A DNA stretch of 64,000 bases from an uncultured Aquimarina sp. (GCA_947495425.1 CANLYR010000010.1:1-64000), one strand, 5' to 3'; positions 8,752 through 17,684 are shown, numbered from the stretch's first letter. Program-made: numbers and translations. Notes: generated by a model from the letters alone, not told the origin.

Positions 8752-8782
8752 TTGGTGGTTAGGCAAATAATTCGTTAATTTG
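8752..8782 (+). promoter_or_regulatory. Promoter of the rpmB-rpmG-DUF4295 operon
   Basis: A -33 TTG (8752-8754) and a -7 TTAATTTG (8775-8782, one mismatch to TAnnTTTG) are separated by 20 bp, the usual spacing in Bacteroidota. Transcription would start near 8786, giving a leader of about 33 bases before rpmB. Confidence 0.5.
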
Positions 8783-8818
8783 CACCCTGTTTTGAAATAA
8801 TACCAAAATTAAGAAGAG

Positions 8819-9058
8819 ATGTCAAGAGTTTGCGAACTTACAGGTAAAAAAGCAATGGTTGGGAATAATGTTTCTCACGCGATGAATAAAACGAAACGTA
8901 AATTCAATGCGAATTTGATAAAAAAACGTTTTTATATTCCAGAAGAAGATCGTTGGGTAACACTTAAAGTGTCTACTGCAGCATTAAAAAATATAAATAA
9001 GAATGGGATCTCTGCTGTTTTGAAAGAAGCAAGAGCTAAGGGTTTTTTAACTAAATAA
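8819..9058 (+). CDS. rpmB: 50S ribosomal protein L28
   Basis: 79 residues with the hallmark [21 protein letters not shown] start and the [15 protein letters not shown] core. It holds only the one Cys, so it is the zinc-independent form. It binds 23S rRNA in the large subunit. First gene of a three-gene ribosomal operon; 25 bp separate it from rpmG. Confidence 0.98.
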   Translation: MSRVCELTGKKAMVGNNVSHAMNKTKRKFNANLIKKRFYIPEEDRWVTLKVSTAALKNINKNGISAVLKEARAKGFLTK

Positions 9059-9083
9059 TCTCCGTTTTTAAAAGATACTACAA

Positions 9084-9266
9084 ATGGCAAAGAAAGGCAA
9101 CAGAGTACAAGTAATCTTAGAATGTACAGAGCACAAAGCTACTGGCAAGCCAGGTACATCAAGATACATAACAACAAAAAATAAAAAGAACACTCCTGAT
9201 AGAATGGAATTAAAGAAATTTAATCCTGTTCTAAAGAAAATGACTGTTCATAAAGAAATAAAATAA
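9084..9266 (+). CDS. rpmG: 50S ribosomal protein L33
   Basis: 60 residues, basic, with [14 protein letters not shown] and [21 protein letters not shown], diagnostic for L33. A single Cys means the two CxxC zinc knuckles are absent (zinc-free paralogue). Cotranscribed with rpmB and the DUF4295 gene, 6 bp downstream. Confidence 0.98.
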   Translation: MAKKGNRVQVILECTEHKATGKPGTSRYITTKNKKNTPDRMELKKFNPVLKKMTVHKEIK

Positions 9267-9272
9267 TTAGAG

Positions 9273-9425
9273 ATGGCAAAGAAATCAGTAGCATCGTTAC
9301 AGACAGGATCAAAGAGATTAACTAAAGCCATTAAAATGGTGAAATCTCCAAAAACAGGAGCATATACTTTTGTTGAGTCTATCATGGCACCAGAAGCTGT
9401 AAATGACTTTTTAAAGGAAAAGTAA
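9273..9425 (+). CDS. DUF4295 small basic protein
   Basis: Only 50 residues: begins MAKKSVASLQTGSKRLTKA and ends AVNDFLKEK. Strongly basic first half, then a short strand/helix (GAYTFVESIMAPEAV). This short gene is a constant companion of rpmB-rpmG in Bacteroidota and is annotated as DUF4295; a ribosome-associated role is likely from context and composition but unproven. ATG at 9273 is 6 bp after the rpmG stop, and a terminator follows. Confidence 0.93.
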   Translation: MAKKSVASLQTGSKRLTKAIKMVKSPKTGAYTFVESIMAPEAVNDFLKEK

Positions 9426-9452
9426 TTTCCCGTTAAAATATTTCAAAAAGAA

Positions 9453-9490
9453 GCCGTTTCAATTGTATTGGAATGGCTCTTTCTTTTTAT
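9453..9490 (+). terminator. Terminator after the L28-L33-DUF4295 operon
   Basis: An 11-bp stem (arms 9453-9463 and 9467-9477, two G-U wobbles) closes a three-base loop and is followed by a T-rich run (9478-9489). It separates the ribosomal operon from ftsY, whose start is at 9552. Confidence 0.7.
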
Positions 9491-9551
9491 ATTTAGATAA
9501 TTAATATAGGTAATTCTATTTTTAGAATTTTTAAGACATCGATACATACAA

Positions 9552-10505
9552 ATGGGGCTTTTTAAGAATATATTTTCTTCAGAAAAAAAAGAAACACTAA
9601 ATAAAGGATTAGAAAAATCTAAAACAAGCTTTTTTTCTAAACTTGGTAAGGTAGTAGCTGGTAAATCCAAAGTTGATGATGAAGTGTTGGATGAACTTGA
9701 GGATGTTCTTATTTCTAGTGATGTTGGAGTAAAAACTACAATCAAGATTATAGAACGAATAGAACATCGAGTTGCAAAAGATAAATTTCTTGGTACAGAG
9801 GAGCTAAACCAAATCCTACGTGAAGAGATAGCAAGTTTGCTTTCTGAAACGAATATAGGTGAGGCCACAGATTTTGAAATCCCTCAGGATAAGAAGCCTT
9901 ATGTGTTAATGGTAGTCGGTGTTAATGGAGTAGGTAAAACAACGACTATAGGAAAATTAGCACATCAATTTAAAAACAAAGGGCTAAACGTTGTACTAGG
10001 AGCCGCAGATACATTTAGAGCCGCAGCAATAGATCAATTGCAAGTCTGGGCAGATCGAGTAGATGTTCCAATAGTAAAACAAGCTATGGGTAGTGACCCG
10101 GCTTCTGTTGCCTTCGATACATTGCAATCTGGAATACATCAAGATGCAGATGTTATTATCATCGATACAGCAGGACGATTACATAATAAAGTTAATTTGA
10201 TGAACGAATTAACAAAAGTAAAGCGTGTAATGCAAAAAGTTATTGGTGATGCGCCTCACGATGTGTTGTTGGTTTTAGATGGCTCAACTGGTCAAAATGC
10301 TTTTGAACAAGCAAAACAGTTTACCGCCGCTACCGAGGTGAATTCTTTGGCTGTTACAAAACTTGATGGCACTGCAAAAGGCGGCGTCGTTATAGGAATT
10401 AGTGATCAATTTCAAATACCTGTAAAATATATCGGAGTAGGTGAAGGAATAAATGACCTTCAGGTATTTAATAAGTATGAATTTGTAGATTCTTTTTTTA
10501 AATAA
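9552..10505 (+). CDS. ftsY: Signal recognition particle receptor FtsY
   Basis: 317 residues; receptor GTPase that docks SRP-ribosome complexes on the inner membrane. Short N-terminal amphipathic stretch (GLFKNIFSSEKKE), a four-helix N domain (~20-100), and the G domain with G1 GVNGVGKTTTIGKLA near 125, DTFRAAA, DTAGR near 205 and TKLDGTAKGG near 275. The acidic A domain of proteobacterial FtsY is missing, normal for this phylum. Follows the ribosomal operon after a terminator. In other Flavobacteriia ftsY is usually followed directly by rimO; here about 4.8 kb intervenes. Confidence 0.97.
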   Translation: MGLFKNIFSSEKKETLNKGLEKSKTSFFSKLGKVVAGKSKVDDEVLDELEDVLISSDVGVKTTIKIIERIEHRVAKDKFLGTEELNQILREEIASLLSETNIGEATDFEIPQDKKPYVLMVVGVNGVGKTTTIGKLAHQFKNKGLNVVLGAADTFRAAAIDQLQVWADRVDVPIVKQAMGSDPASVAFDTLQSGIHQDADVIIIDTAGRLHNKVNLMNELTKVKRVMQKVIGDAPHDVLLVLDGSTGQNAFEQAKQFTAATEVNSLAVTKLDGTAKGGVVIGISDQFQIPVKYIGVGEGINDLQVFNKYEFVDSFFK

Positions 10506-10529
10506 TTTCTAAAATCATAGGATACTGTT

Positions 10530-10616
10530 TTAAGAGCTGGTTAGCATCATTGCAATAAAAGCTAAAACAGTAATGATAAATAAGAAACTAAATATCGTCT
10601 TTAATACATTTCTCAT
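10530..10616 (-). CDS. Candidate 28-residue membrane peptide
   Basis: An ATG-started frame of 28 codons plus stop. It begins MRNVLKTIFSFLF, continues as one hydrophobic helix (IITVLAFIAMM), and ends LTSS. Basic residues at the N-terminus and a single 18-20 residue hydrophobic segment fit a small inner-membrane protein with the C-terminus outside. It lies alone between ftsY and the Asp-rich lipoprotein gene and is convergent with ftsY, 24 bp from its stop. No recognised family. Could be chance, but the clean start, charge pattern and length make it worth listing. Confidence 0.4.
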   Translation of the reverse strand: MRNVLKTIFSFLFIITVLAFIAMMLTSS

Positions 10617-10731
10617 TATACTGCATTTGGGGTAATTTGACTGTATTTTAAATGTGTTCTTCGAAGGGGGCTAATTAACAACAAACTACTATAATTGGAT
10701 ATTGCGATACACCCTCGGGCCTATTCAATCT

Positions 10732-11187
10732 TTAATCATCATCGTCATCACAATCAATATCGATATAATCTTCGATGGTTTCTACTAAATCATCAAGATC
10801 ATCAACTTCTATTTCTGTTTTTTCAGCGATGATAAGGAGTATTGGAAATCTAATAGCTACTATATCTTCTTCTTTTAAACCCTCGATAAATTGATTAAGG
10901 TCATTATCATTTTCAAAAGTTATCGTGGTTATTAATTCTCTTTCTATATCAAAGGCTGAAGCCGAAAAAGGATATTGAAAATTTATACATTCTATATCAT
11001 CGTCATCATCATCATTTTTATCGTTCATCAAAACTCGAGATATCAAATTAGCCGCTTTAGAATTGGCTCTTAGCGATTGATTATCCTCAACCTGGGTAAA
11101 TTCATCAGATTCACTCCTGCACGAGATCATTACAACTGCCATAAATAGTACAAAAAGGAATGGTATTGAACCTGTTTTGATATCCAT
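10732..11187 (-). CDS. Asp-rich lipoprotein of unknown function
   Basis: 151 residues. Signal peptide with lipobox VVMISC, lipidated Cys23. The mature chain is very acidic: an uninterrupted Asp run near residues 58-62 (NDDDDDDIE region), a DDLDDL segment near 133, and a C-terminus of DIDCDDDDD. Between them is a compact segment with FENDNDLNQFIEGLKEEDIVAIRFPILL. Function not recognised. The acidic runs could bind Ca2+ or other cations or a basic ligand. It is divergent from the sigma factor gene (108 bp between starts) and may belong to the same surface system. Confidence 0.75.
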   Translation of the reverse strand: MDIKTGSIPFLFVLFMAVVMISCRSESDEFTQVEDNQSLRANSKAANLISRVLMNDKNDDDDDDIECINFQYPFSASAFDIERELITTITFENDNDLNQFIEGLKEEDIVAIRFPILLIIAEKTEIEVDDLDDLVETIEDYIDIDCDDDDD

Positions 11188-11295
11188 AATATATAATTAT
11201 TTCACAATGTATTACATTACTTAAACAACTAAGCTATAAAAAATCCTTTTTTCTTTTTCTTTTTTTTACATTTATTGCCGATAAAATCTCCCAGA

Positions 11296-11811
11296 ATGTC
11301 AAAAGACCTACACGAAAATGTTTGTTCAGAAAAGATATTTTCAAAGATCTACACCAAGTATTCAAAAGATCTGTATAATTATTTATATTACAAATATGGA
11401 GAATCATTGGGTCCCAATGATAAAATGCAAGATGCATTTATTAAGCTATTAGATAATTGTAAAAAAGTGACGGTATCAAATGCTAAAGGTTTTTTGTTTA
11501 GTGTTGCAAAAAATATGATGCTTAACGAAATCAAGCATCAAAAAGTTGTCTTAAGACATCGGGAAATAAAACCTAAAGACTATACAATTGAATCCCCTGA
11601 ATTCATAATTCAAGAAAAAGAATTTTTAAAAAAATACCAAAATGCTTTAGCTAAATTAACAGAAGACCAAAGAGTTGCCTTTTTGCTCAATAAAGTAGAG
11701 GGCAAAAAACACGCTGAAATAGCAGAGATGCTTGGGGTGACCAGAAAAGCCGTTGAGAATAGAATTTATACAGCCTACCGCAAACTTAAAAGCGAAATAG
11801 AAGAATTATAA
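11296..11811 (+). CDS. FecI-like ECF RNA polymerase sigma factor
   Basis: 171 residues from ATG 11296. Region 2 (~10-80) includes YSKDLYNYLYYKYG and DKMQDAFIKLLDN; region 4 (~115-170) has LTEDQRVAFLLNKVEGKKHAEIAEMLGVTRKAVENRI, the helix-turn-helix that reads the -35. Size and neighbours (FecR then TonB receptor) place it in the FecI-type group that turns on its own receptor operon after a surface signal. An upstream TTG at 11275 in frame is possible but less likely. FecR lies 68 bp downstream. Confidence 0.92.
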   Translation: MSKDLHENVCSEKIFSKIYTKYSKDLYNYLYYKYGESLGPNDKMQDAFIKLLDNCKKVTVSNAKGFLFSVAKNMMLNEIKHQKVVLRHREIKPKDYTIESPEFIIQEKEFLKKYQNALAKLTEDQRVAFLLNKVEGKKHAEIAEMLGVTRKAVENRIYTAYRKLKSEIEEL

Positions 11812-11879
11812 TAAATTTTTAACAAAATTTAAAGGAAAAACAAATACTTAGTTGTTCTGTATATAGAAGTACTATAAAA

Positions 11880-12794
11880 ATGGATAAAGATTACTTGATA
11901 AAAAAATGGTTGGAAGATGAGTTAACTCCAGCCGAACTCAAAAATTTTGAGGCATTAGAAGATTTTGATATGCATATCAAAATTCTCGAAGGCGCTAAGT
12001 ATTTTAAAGCTTCTGATGTTTCTGAGGCAGCAGATATGAATACGTTTTATGAGCGTTTAGGCAATAATAAGGTAAGTAAAAACAAAAATAGCACATGGTA
12101 CACTCCTTTTTTAAGAATTGCTGCCCTTATAGTTGTATTGTTAGGAATAGGGTCCTTATTCTTTGTAAACAATAATTCAAGTATAAACTCTAGCATTGGT
12201 GAGAAAATTTCTGTAACGTTACCAGATGCATCCGAAGTTGTTTTGAATTCAAAATCTGAAATTGTATTTAACAAACGAAATTGGGAAGATAAACGAGAAC
12301 TTACTCTAGAGGGAGAAGCTTTTTTTAAAGTTACCAAAGGGTCAACCTTTGATGTAATTACCAGTACCGGAAGGGTGAGTGTTTTGGGAACACAATTTAA
12401 CGTCAAAAATCGTAAGGGATATTTTGAAGTACAATGTTTTGAAGGCCTGGTAAGTGTTCATTATGATGAACGAGAAATAAAGATATCAGCTGGCAAGACA
12501 TTCAAAATTTTAGATCAATTAGCCACCTCTAGTATAACCACAGAAGTAGCACCCCAATGGATCAATAATATCAGCAGCTTCAAGAGTGTTCCTTTTTATG
12601 AAGTACTCAAAGAATTTGAAAGACAATATGATGTTGTTTTTTCTTTACAAAATATAGATACTTCACGTATATTTACAGGAGGTTTTGTGCATACAAACCT
12701 TGAAGATGGGCTAAAATCCATAACTTTGCCTTTAGATTTGGAATATAAAATTGATTCGAAAAAGTATATCATATTATATAACAAGAAACAATAA
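11880..12794 (+). CDS. FecR-family anti-sigma/signal transducer
   Basis: 304 residues. A short cytoplasmic N-terminal part (~1-75) that would hold the sigma factor, one transmembrane helix (~76-97), and a periplasmic FecR domain (~105-205, with GEKISVTLPDASEVVLNSKSEI pattern and GEAFFKV). The C-terminal ~230-304 region resembles the STN-like DUF4974 module (PFYEVLKEFERQYDV) found in Bacteroidota FecR. It passes a ligand signal from the TonB receptor to the sigma factor. Its last 44 bp overlap the receptor gene, suggesting coupled translation. Confidence 0.92.
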   Translation: MDKDYLIKKWLEDELTPAELKNFEALEDFDMHIKILEGAKYFKASDVSEAADMNTFYERLGNNKVSKNKNSTWYTPFLRIAALIVVLLGIGSLFFVNNNSSINSSIGEKISVTLPDASEVVLNSKSEIVFNKRNWEDKRELTLEGEAFFKVTKGSTFDVITSTGRVSVLGTQFNVKNRKGYFEVQCFEGLVSVHYDEREIKISAGKTFKILDQLATSSITTEVAPQWINNISSFKSVPFYEVLKEFERQYDVVFSLQNIDTSRIFTGGFVHTNLEDGLKSITLPLDLEYKIDSKKYIILYNKKQ

Positions 12795-15297
12795 TTGGCA
12801 GCGTATTGCTACTACAGTACTATTCTTTATATTTTGGATCTCTTCTCTAAAAGCTCAGGTAACTCCAGATAAAGTTCATATAGTTGATGTCATTGCTGAT
12901 ATCGAAAGCAACTTTCATTATAAATTCACATATGCCGACGATACGCTGGCGGATGTGTTTATTTCACCACCCAAAAAAAACCTCTCTTTTACTCAAATAC
13001 TGGATTTTTTAAGAAAAGAAACGGGATTGGTATTCAGCAGGCTGGCTAATAATTTTGTGTCGATTAATAAAAGAAAAGCTTCTTTTTTGATCTGTGGATT
13101 GCTTAAGGATAGAGATACAAAACAATTTTTACAAGGGGTTACGATTCGAGGTAAAAAGACTTCTTCTGTAAGTGGGGCGAACGGTCGTTTTGACCTCGAG
13201 GTATTTACTGATAATGAAACGATACGGGTCGACCATTTAGGCTATAAAACTATATACAGGCTTGCCGATTCTTTTGTGCCGGATCAGTGTGCTATAATCT
13301 ATCTGGAACCGCAAACCGTAACACTAGCAGAAGTAGTACTGCGCAATTATATTACCAAAGGTATTAATAGAATTAATGATGGAAGTTTTCAAATAAATTA
13401 TGAGAATTTTGGAATCCTTCCGGGTCTTATAGAGACAGATGTATTACAAACCATACAAGCGGTACCAGGAGTTAAAAGTGCAGATGAAACGGTTTCTAAT
13501 ATCAATATCAGAGGCGGAACACATGATCAGAATTTAATACTGTGGGATGGGATAAAAATGTACCAAACAGGACATTTTTTCGGATTGATATCTGCTATTA
13601 ATCCTTTAATGACAAGAAAAGCTACATTACTAAAAAATGGTACAAATCCAGAATATACCGATAGTATTTCAGGAACTATTATCATGAATACAGATACCAA
13701 AATTACTAAAGATTTTGAGATTAGCATGGGGATAAACATGATACACGCTGATGCCTTTGCCGATATCCCAATGGGAGAGCAGTCGTCTTTGCAAATTACC
13801 ACTAGAAAATCAATAAGAGATCTCATAGAAACCCCTACCTATTCTCAATATTTTAAAAGAATATCCCAAGATAGTGAGGTAGAAGAAGAAGGGGTTGTAA
13901 CTTCTGATATTGATTTTGATTTCAGTGATGTGAATTTACGTTGGAATTATGATATTTCACTAAAAGATAAACTAAGAATTAATTTTTTGACCATCAATAA
14001 CAAACTTGTTTTTACAGAAAACCAAGAAATTCAGAACATACAGCAGTCTCGACAAAGCAGTCTGAAACAAAATAGTTTGGCAGGAGGATTGTGGTATCAA
14101 AGAGTTTGGAATGATGACTTCAAATCAATCCTACAAGTTTACGAAACAGGCTATGATCTCAAAGCGATCAATGCCAATGTAGAACAAGAACAACGGTTTT
14201 TGCAAAATAATAAAGTTTCAGAAACAGGAATCAAACTCAAAACGTATTACGATCTTGATGAAAAAATCACATTACTCAACGGGTATCAATTTATAGAAAC
14301 CGGAGTCTCTAATCTTAATGATATCGATACGCCTGTTTTTAGAGAAAAGCGAGACAGAGTATTGAGAACGCACAGCCTGTTTTCTCAAGTATGCTATGCC
14401 CCCAGAGAGACTAGTTCTCTTAAGTTTGGAGTGCGTTATAATTATAATACAAAGTTTAAAACACATACTTTAGAGCCTCGAATAAGCTTTAATCAAAAGA
14501 TTTCCAACTATTTTAACGTAGAGTTTCTAGGAGAGTTAAAGCAGCAAAACACTTCTCAAATTATAAACTTTCAGAATGATTTTTTGGGGATAGAAAAAAG
14601 AAGATGGGTTTTGTCGAATAATGATGATATACCTCTAATCCAGAGTAAACAAGCTTCTCTGGGGGTACAATACACTAAATCAGATTGGTTAATCAATGCT
14701 GATGGGTATTATAAAAAGGTCAACGGAATAACGGCAAGAAGCCAGGGTTTTCAAAATCAATATGAGTTTGTAAGAGCTATAGGAAAGTATACCGTGAGAG
14801 GCTTAGATTTTTTACTCAATAAAAGATATAAAAGGCTTAGTGCCTGGATGAGTTATTCTTATACACATAATACATATGATTTTAATTCATTTGACGAAGA
14901 ACATTTTCCTAATAATATAGATATAAAACACACTATCGGATTAGGTTCGGCATATGCTCTCGAAGATTTTAAGTTTTCTGCAGGGTTGAATTGGAATTCA
15001 GGACTTCCAACGACAAGACCAAGTGCCGAAGAACCTGTTACTAATAATCAAATCAATTATCAAAATGCAAATAGTAGCAGACTAGATAAATATCTTAGAA
15101 TGGATATATCTGCGACATATGATTTTGTTATTAGTAAAGGGATACAGGCACATGCAGGAGTGTCAGTTTGGAATCTTATCGATAAACAAAATGTAATTAA
15201 TAACTACTATAGAATAGGTCAGGAAAATGTGCCGCAAGAAGTGGTTGAGTCATCATTGGATATCACACCAAACGCAACATTTAGAGTAGCTTTTTGA
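12751..15297 (+). CDS. TonB-dependent receptor with STN signalling domain
   Basis: 848 residues. A signal peptide at ~18-36 (ATTVLFFIFWISSLKAQ) is followed by a secretin/TonB short N-terminal (STN) domain (~40-110), a carboxypeptidase-regulatory-like domain (~112-188, GLLKDRDTKQFLQGV), a plug (~205-310, NINIRGGTHDQN), and a beta barrel ending in Phe. The STN domain is the part that contacts FecR, matching the two upstream genes. Substrate unknown: no SusD partner follows, so a siderophore or small ligand is as likely as glycan. The only plausible start is TTG 12751 inside fecR; no ATG lies nearby upstream of the signal peptide. Confidence 0.9.
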   Translation: MIRKSISYYITRNNNWQRIATTVLFFIFWISSLKAQVTPDKVHIVDVIADIESNFHYKFTYADDTLADVFISPPKKNLSFTQILDFLRKETGLVFSRLANNFVSINKRKASFLICGLLKDRDTKQFLQGVTIRGKKTSSVSGANGRFDLEVFTDNETIRVDHLGYKTIYRLADSFVPDQCAIIYLEPQTVTLAEVVLRNYITKGINRINDGSFQINYENFGILPGLIETDVLQTIQAVPGVKSADETVSNINIRGGTHDQNLILWDGIKMYQTGHFFGLISAINPLMTRKATLLKNGTNPEYTDSISGTIIMNTDTKITKDFEISMGINMIHADAFADIPMGEQSSLQITTRKSIRDLIETPTYSQYFKRISQDSEVEEEGVVTSDIDFDFSDVNLRWNYDISLKDKLRINFLTINNKLVFTENQEIQNIQQSRQSSLKQNSLAGGLWYQRVWNDDFKSILQVYETGYDLKAINANVEQEQRFLQNNKVSETGIKLKTYYDLDEKITLLNGYQFIETGVSNLNDIDTPVFREKRDRVLRTHSLFSQVCYAPRETSSLKFGVRYNYNTKFKTHTLEPRISFNQKISNYFNVEFLGELKQQNTSQIINFQNDFLGIEKRRWVLSNNDDIPLIQSKQASLGVQYTKSDWLINADGYYKKVNGITARSQGFQNQYEFVRAIGKYTVRGLDFLLNKRYKRLSAWMSYSYTHNTYDFNSFDEEHFPNNIDIKHTIGLGSAYALEDFKFSAGLNWNSGLPTTRPSAEEPVTNNQINYQNANSSRLDKYLRMDISATYDFVISKGIQAHAGVSVWNLIDKQNVINNYYRIGQENVPQEVVESSLDITPNATFRVAF

Positions 15298-15347
15298 TAT
15301 TATGCATATATTTAAGGTTATTTACACCTCTCTTTACTTAATCCTTG

Positions 15348-15355
15348 TATCTTTG
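15348..15355 (+). promoter_or_regulatory. -7 promoter box (TATCTTTG) of rimO
   Basis: Perfect TAnnTTTG box 20 bases before the rimO ATG at 15376, implying a leader of about 16 bases and independent transcription from the TonB receptor gene upstream. The -33 element is not clear. Confidence 0.5.
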
Positions 15356-15375
15356 CACACCTTTATCCAAAAGAT

Positions 15376-16677
15376 ATGAGAACAAAGACATTAAAGAAGA
15401 ACAAGATCAATGTAGTAACACTTGGGTGTAGCAAAAATGTATATGATAGTGAGGTGTTAATGGGACAGTTACGTGCCAATAATAAAGAGGTTGTTCATGA
15501 AGAAGAAGGAAATATTGTAGTCATCAATACTTGCGGTTTCATTGCTAATGCCAAAGAAGAATCTGTAAATACAATTCTAGAGTATGTACAGAAAAAAGAT
15601 GAAGGAAGTGTTGATAAAGTTTTTGTAACCGGATGTTTGTCTGAACGTTACAAGCCGGATTTAGAAGAAGAAATTCCTGATGTAGATCAATACTTCGGAA
15701 CCACAGAACTCCCTGGTTTACTAAAAGCATTAGGGGCAGACTATAAACACGAACTCATAGGGGAGCGTTTGACCATGACACCAAAAAATTATGCATATCT
15801 CAAGATTGCTGAAGGGTGTGACCGTCCTTGTTCGTTTTGTGCTATTCCGTTAATGCGAGGTAAACATAAATCAACACCTATTGAAGCATTGATAACAGAG
15901 GCCGAAAAATTAGCTGCCGATGGAGTTAAAGAATTAATTCTGATTGCTCAGGATCTTACGTATTATGGCTTAGATCTTTATAAAGAAAGAAAACTAGCTG
16001 ATCTACTTAGAGAATTAATAAAGGTTGAAGGTATTGAGTGGATTCGACTACACTATGCATTTCCGACAGGATTTCCTATGGATGTGCTAGAAGTAATGAA
16101 ACAGGAGCCAAAAGTGTGTAATTATATAGATATCCCGCTGCAACATATTGCAGATCCAATATTAAAGTCGATGCGTCGTGGTACCACAAAGGCAAAAACG
16201 ACTAAACTTCTAAAAGAATTTAGAGCAGCCGTTCCAGAGATGACGATACGTACTACACTTATCGTTGGATATCCTGGTGAAACTCAAGAAGATTATGAAA
16301 CTCTTAGAGATTGGGTTAAAGAAATGCGTTTTGAGCGGTTGGGTTGTTTTACCTATTCTCATGAAGAAAATACACATGCTTTTAACTTAGAAGATGATGT
16401 TCCTGAAGAAGTTAAAATACAACGTGCTAATGAAATCATGGAAATTCAATCACAGATTTCATGGGAACTCAATCAACAAAAAATTGGTAAAGAATTTAAG
16501 GTAGTTATTGATCGCAAGGAAGGGCAGTATTTTGTGGGTAGAACCGAATTTGATTCTCCCGATGTAGATAATGAGGTGCTTATCGATGCTTCAAAATTTT
16601 ATCTCAAAACTGGCGAGTATACTACTGTGAAAATTCACGAAGCCGAAGATTTTGATTTATATGCAGCGCCAATATAA
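15376..16677 (+). CDS. rimO: Ribosomal protein S12 methylthiotransferase RimO
   Basis: 433 residues. Radical-SAM enzyme adding a methylthio group to an Asp of ribosomal protein S12. The N-terminal MTTase domain carries three cluster cysteines (Cys18 in LGCSKNVYDSE, then INTCGF and TGCLSERY). The radical-SAM motif is CDRPCSFCAIP, with LIAQDLTYYG and IPLQHIAD typical of RimO rather than MiaB. A C-terminal TRAM domain (~365-430, FKVVIDRKEGQYFVGRTEFDSPDVDN) binds the target. Convergent with the trmL-like gene, whose stop is 20 bp away. Confidence 0.96.
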   Translation: MRTKTLKKNKINVVTLGCSKNVYDSEVLMGQLRANNKEVVHEEEGNIVVINTCGFIANAKEESVNTILEYVQKKDEGSVDKVFVTGCLSERYKPDLEEEIPDVDQYFGTTELPGLLKALGADYKHELIGERLTMTPKNYAYLKIAEGCDRPCSFCAIPLMRGKHKSTPIEALITEAEKLAADGVKELILIAQDLTYYGLDLYKERKLADLLRELIKVEGIEWIRLHYAFPTGFPMDVLEVMKQEPKVCNYIDIPLQHIADPILKSMRRGTTKAKTTKLLKEFRAAVPEMTIRTTLIVGYPGETQEDYETLRDWVKEMRFERLGCFTYSHEENTHAFNLEDDVPEEVKIQRANEIMEIQSQISWELNQQKIGKEFKVVIDRKEGQYFVGRTEFDSPDVDNEVLIDASKFYLKTGEYTTVKIHEAEDFDLYAAPI

Positions 16678-16696
16678 CGCTACTGGTGTAATAGAT

Positions 16697-17149
16697 TTAT
16701 GATAGCGATCGTAAACCCTCATATACAATAATGCTAACAGCATTTGCCAGATTCAGACTTCGTATGTGTTCATTATGTATGGGGATTTTGTACGTATTAT
16801 CTGCGTTTGCTTCAAGAATATCTGTAGATAAACCGGCAGACTCTTTTCCAAAAATTAAAAACATATTATCTTCATAATCAATAGACCAGTGTGTTTCTTT
16901 ACCGTGACTAGAGAAAAATGCCATTTTCTTGCCTTTATTAATGCTAAAAAATTCGTCCACACTATCATAGATCGTTAGCGAAATATGTCGCCAATAATCG
17001 AGACCGGCACGTTTTAATCTTTTATCACTCAACTCAAATCCAAAAGGTTTTACCAAATGTAAATTCGATCCTGACGCTAAACTTAATCGACCAATGTTAC
17101 CTGTATTGGTGTGTATCTCGGGTTCTATAAGAACAATATTATACGCCAT
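16697..17149 (-). CDS. trmL: tRNA (cytidine/uridine-34-2'-O)-methyltransferase, TrmL-like
   Basis: 150 residues, a minimal SPOUT methyltransferase. It shows PEIHTNTGNIGRLSLASGSNLHLV at the start, RAGLDYWRH mid-protein, and the knot motifs LIFGKESAGLS and IPIHNEHIRSLNLANAVSI near the end, matching TrmL/YibK. It 2'-O-methylates the wobble base of leucine tRNAs using S-adenosylmethionine. Stand-alone gene, tail to tail with rimO. Confidence 0.93.
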   Translation of the reverse strand: MAYNIVLIEPEIHTNTGNIGRLSLASGSNLHLVKPFGFELSDKRLKRAGLDYWRHISLTIYDSVDEFFSINKGKKMAFFSSHGKETHWSIDYEDNMFLIFGKESAGLSTDILEANADNTYKIPIHNEHIRSLNLANAVSIIVYEGLRSLS

Positions 17150-17276
17150 GAGTTCATGATATTTTAATGAGTAACTATAATGTTCACAGTTATTATTCTA
17201 CTATTTCTAGAACAAACATTTTTAGCATTATCTTTTATTATACTTTCATAAGTTATATTTCGAGGGCAAGTGCGTT

Positions 17277-17684
17277 TCACACATTTTCATAGTTGAGATA
17301 CCAATGAATTCCGTATGTATCGACTAAGGTAGCAAGTGTAGAATTCGCAGAAGTTTCTGAAAAATCCATAGTTACTTTTCCGCCTACTTTCAATTTATCA
17401 AACGTTGCTTTTTGTTCGGATTGTTCGCTAAAATTGATGCTAAATGCTACATTGTCGCCAAGATTGGTTTTTTGTCCTTCAAATCCATCTGAAGCAAAAA
17501 AATGAATTTGATCGGCTCTAAATTCTGCGTGTGCTATTTTATCTTTAAAATCTGCTGATACATCATAGTTGGTGTCTGAATATTTTTGTTGAAATGATAT
17601 TTCTCCGTCGAAACAATTTTTATAAAACTTCAAAGCATTTTCACAATGTCCATGTATTGTAATGTAAGGAATAAGTTTTTTCAT
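17277..17684 (-). CDS. VOC-superfamily protein (PhnB/glyoxalase-like)
   Basis: 135 residues forming a vicinal-oxygen-chelate fold of the PhnB/3-demethylubiquinone-methyltransferase-like type: IPYITIHGHCENALKFYKNCF at the start, IAHAEFRADQIHFFASDGF in the middle, and DTYGIHWYLNYE at the C-terminus. Metal-site residues are partly replaced, as in many family members of unknown activity. It overlaps the YjbR-like gene by 4 bp (ATGA arrangement), so the two are cotranscribed. No firm substrate. Confidence 0.85.
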   Translation of the reverse strand: MKKLIPYITIHGHCENALKFYKNCFDGEISFQQKYSDTNYDVSADFKDKIAHAEFRADQIHFFASDGFEGQKTNLGDNVAFSINFSEQSEQKATFDKLKVGGKVTMDFSETSANSTLATLVDTYGIHWYLNYENV

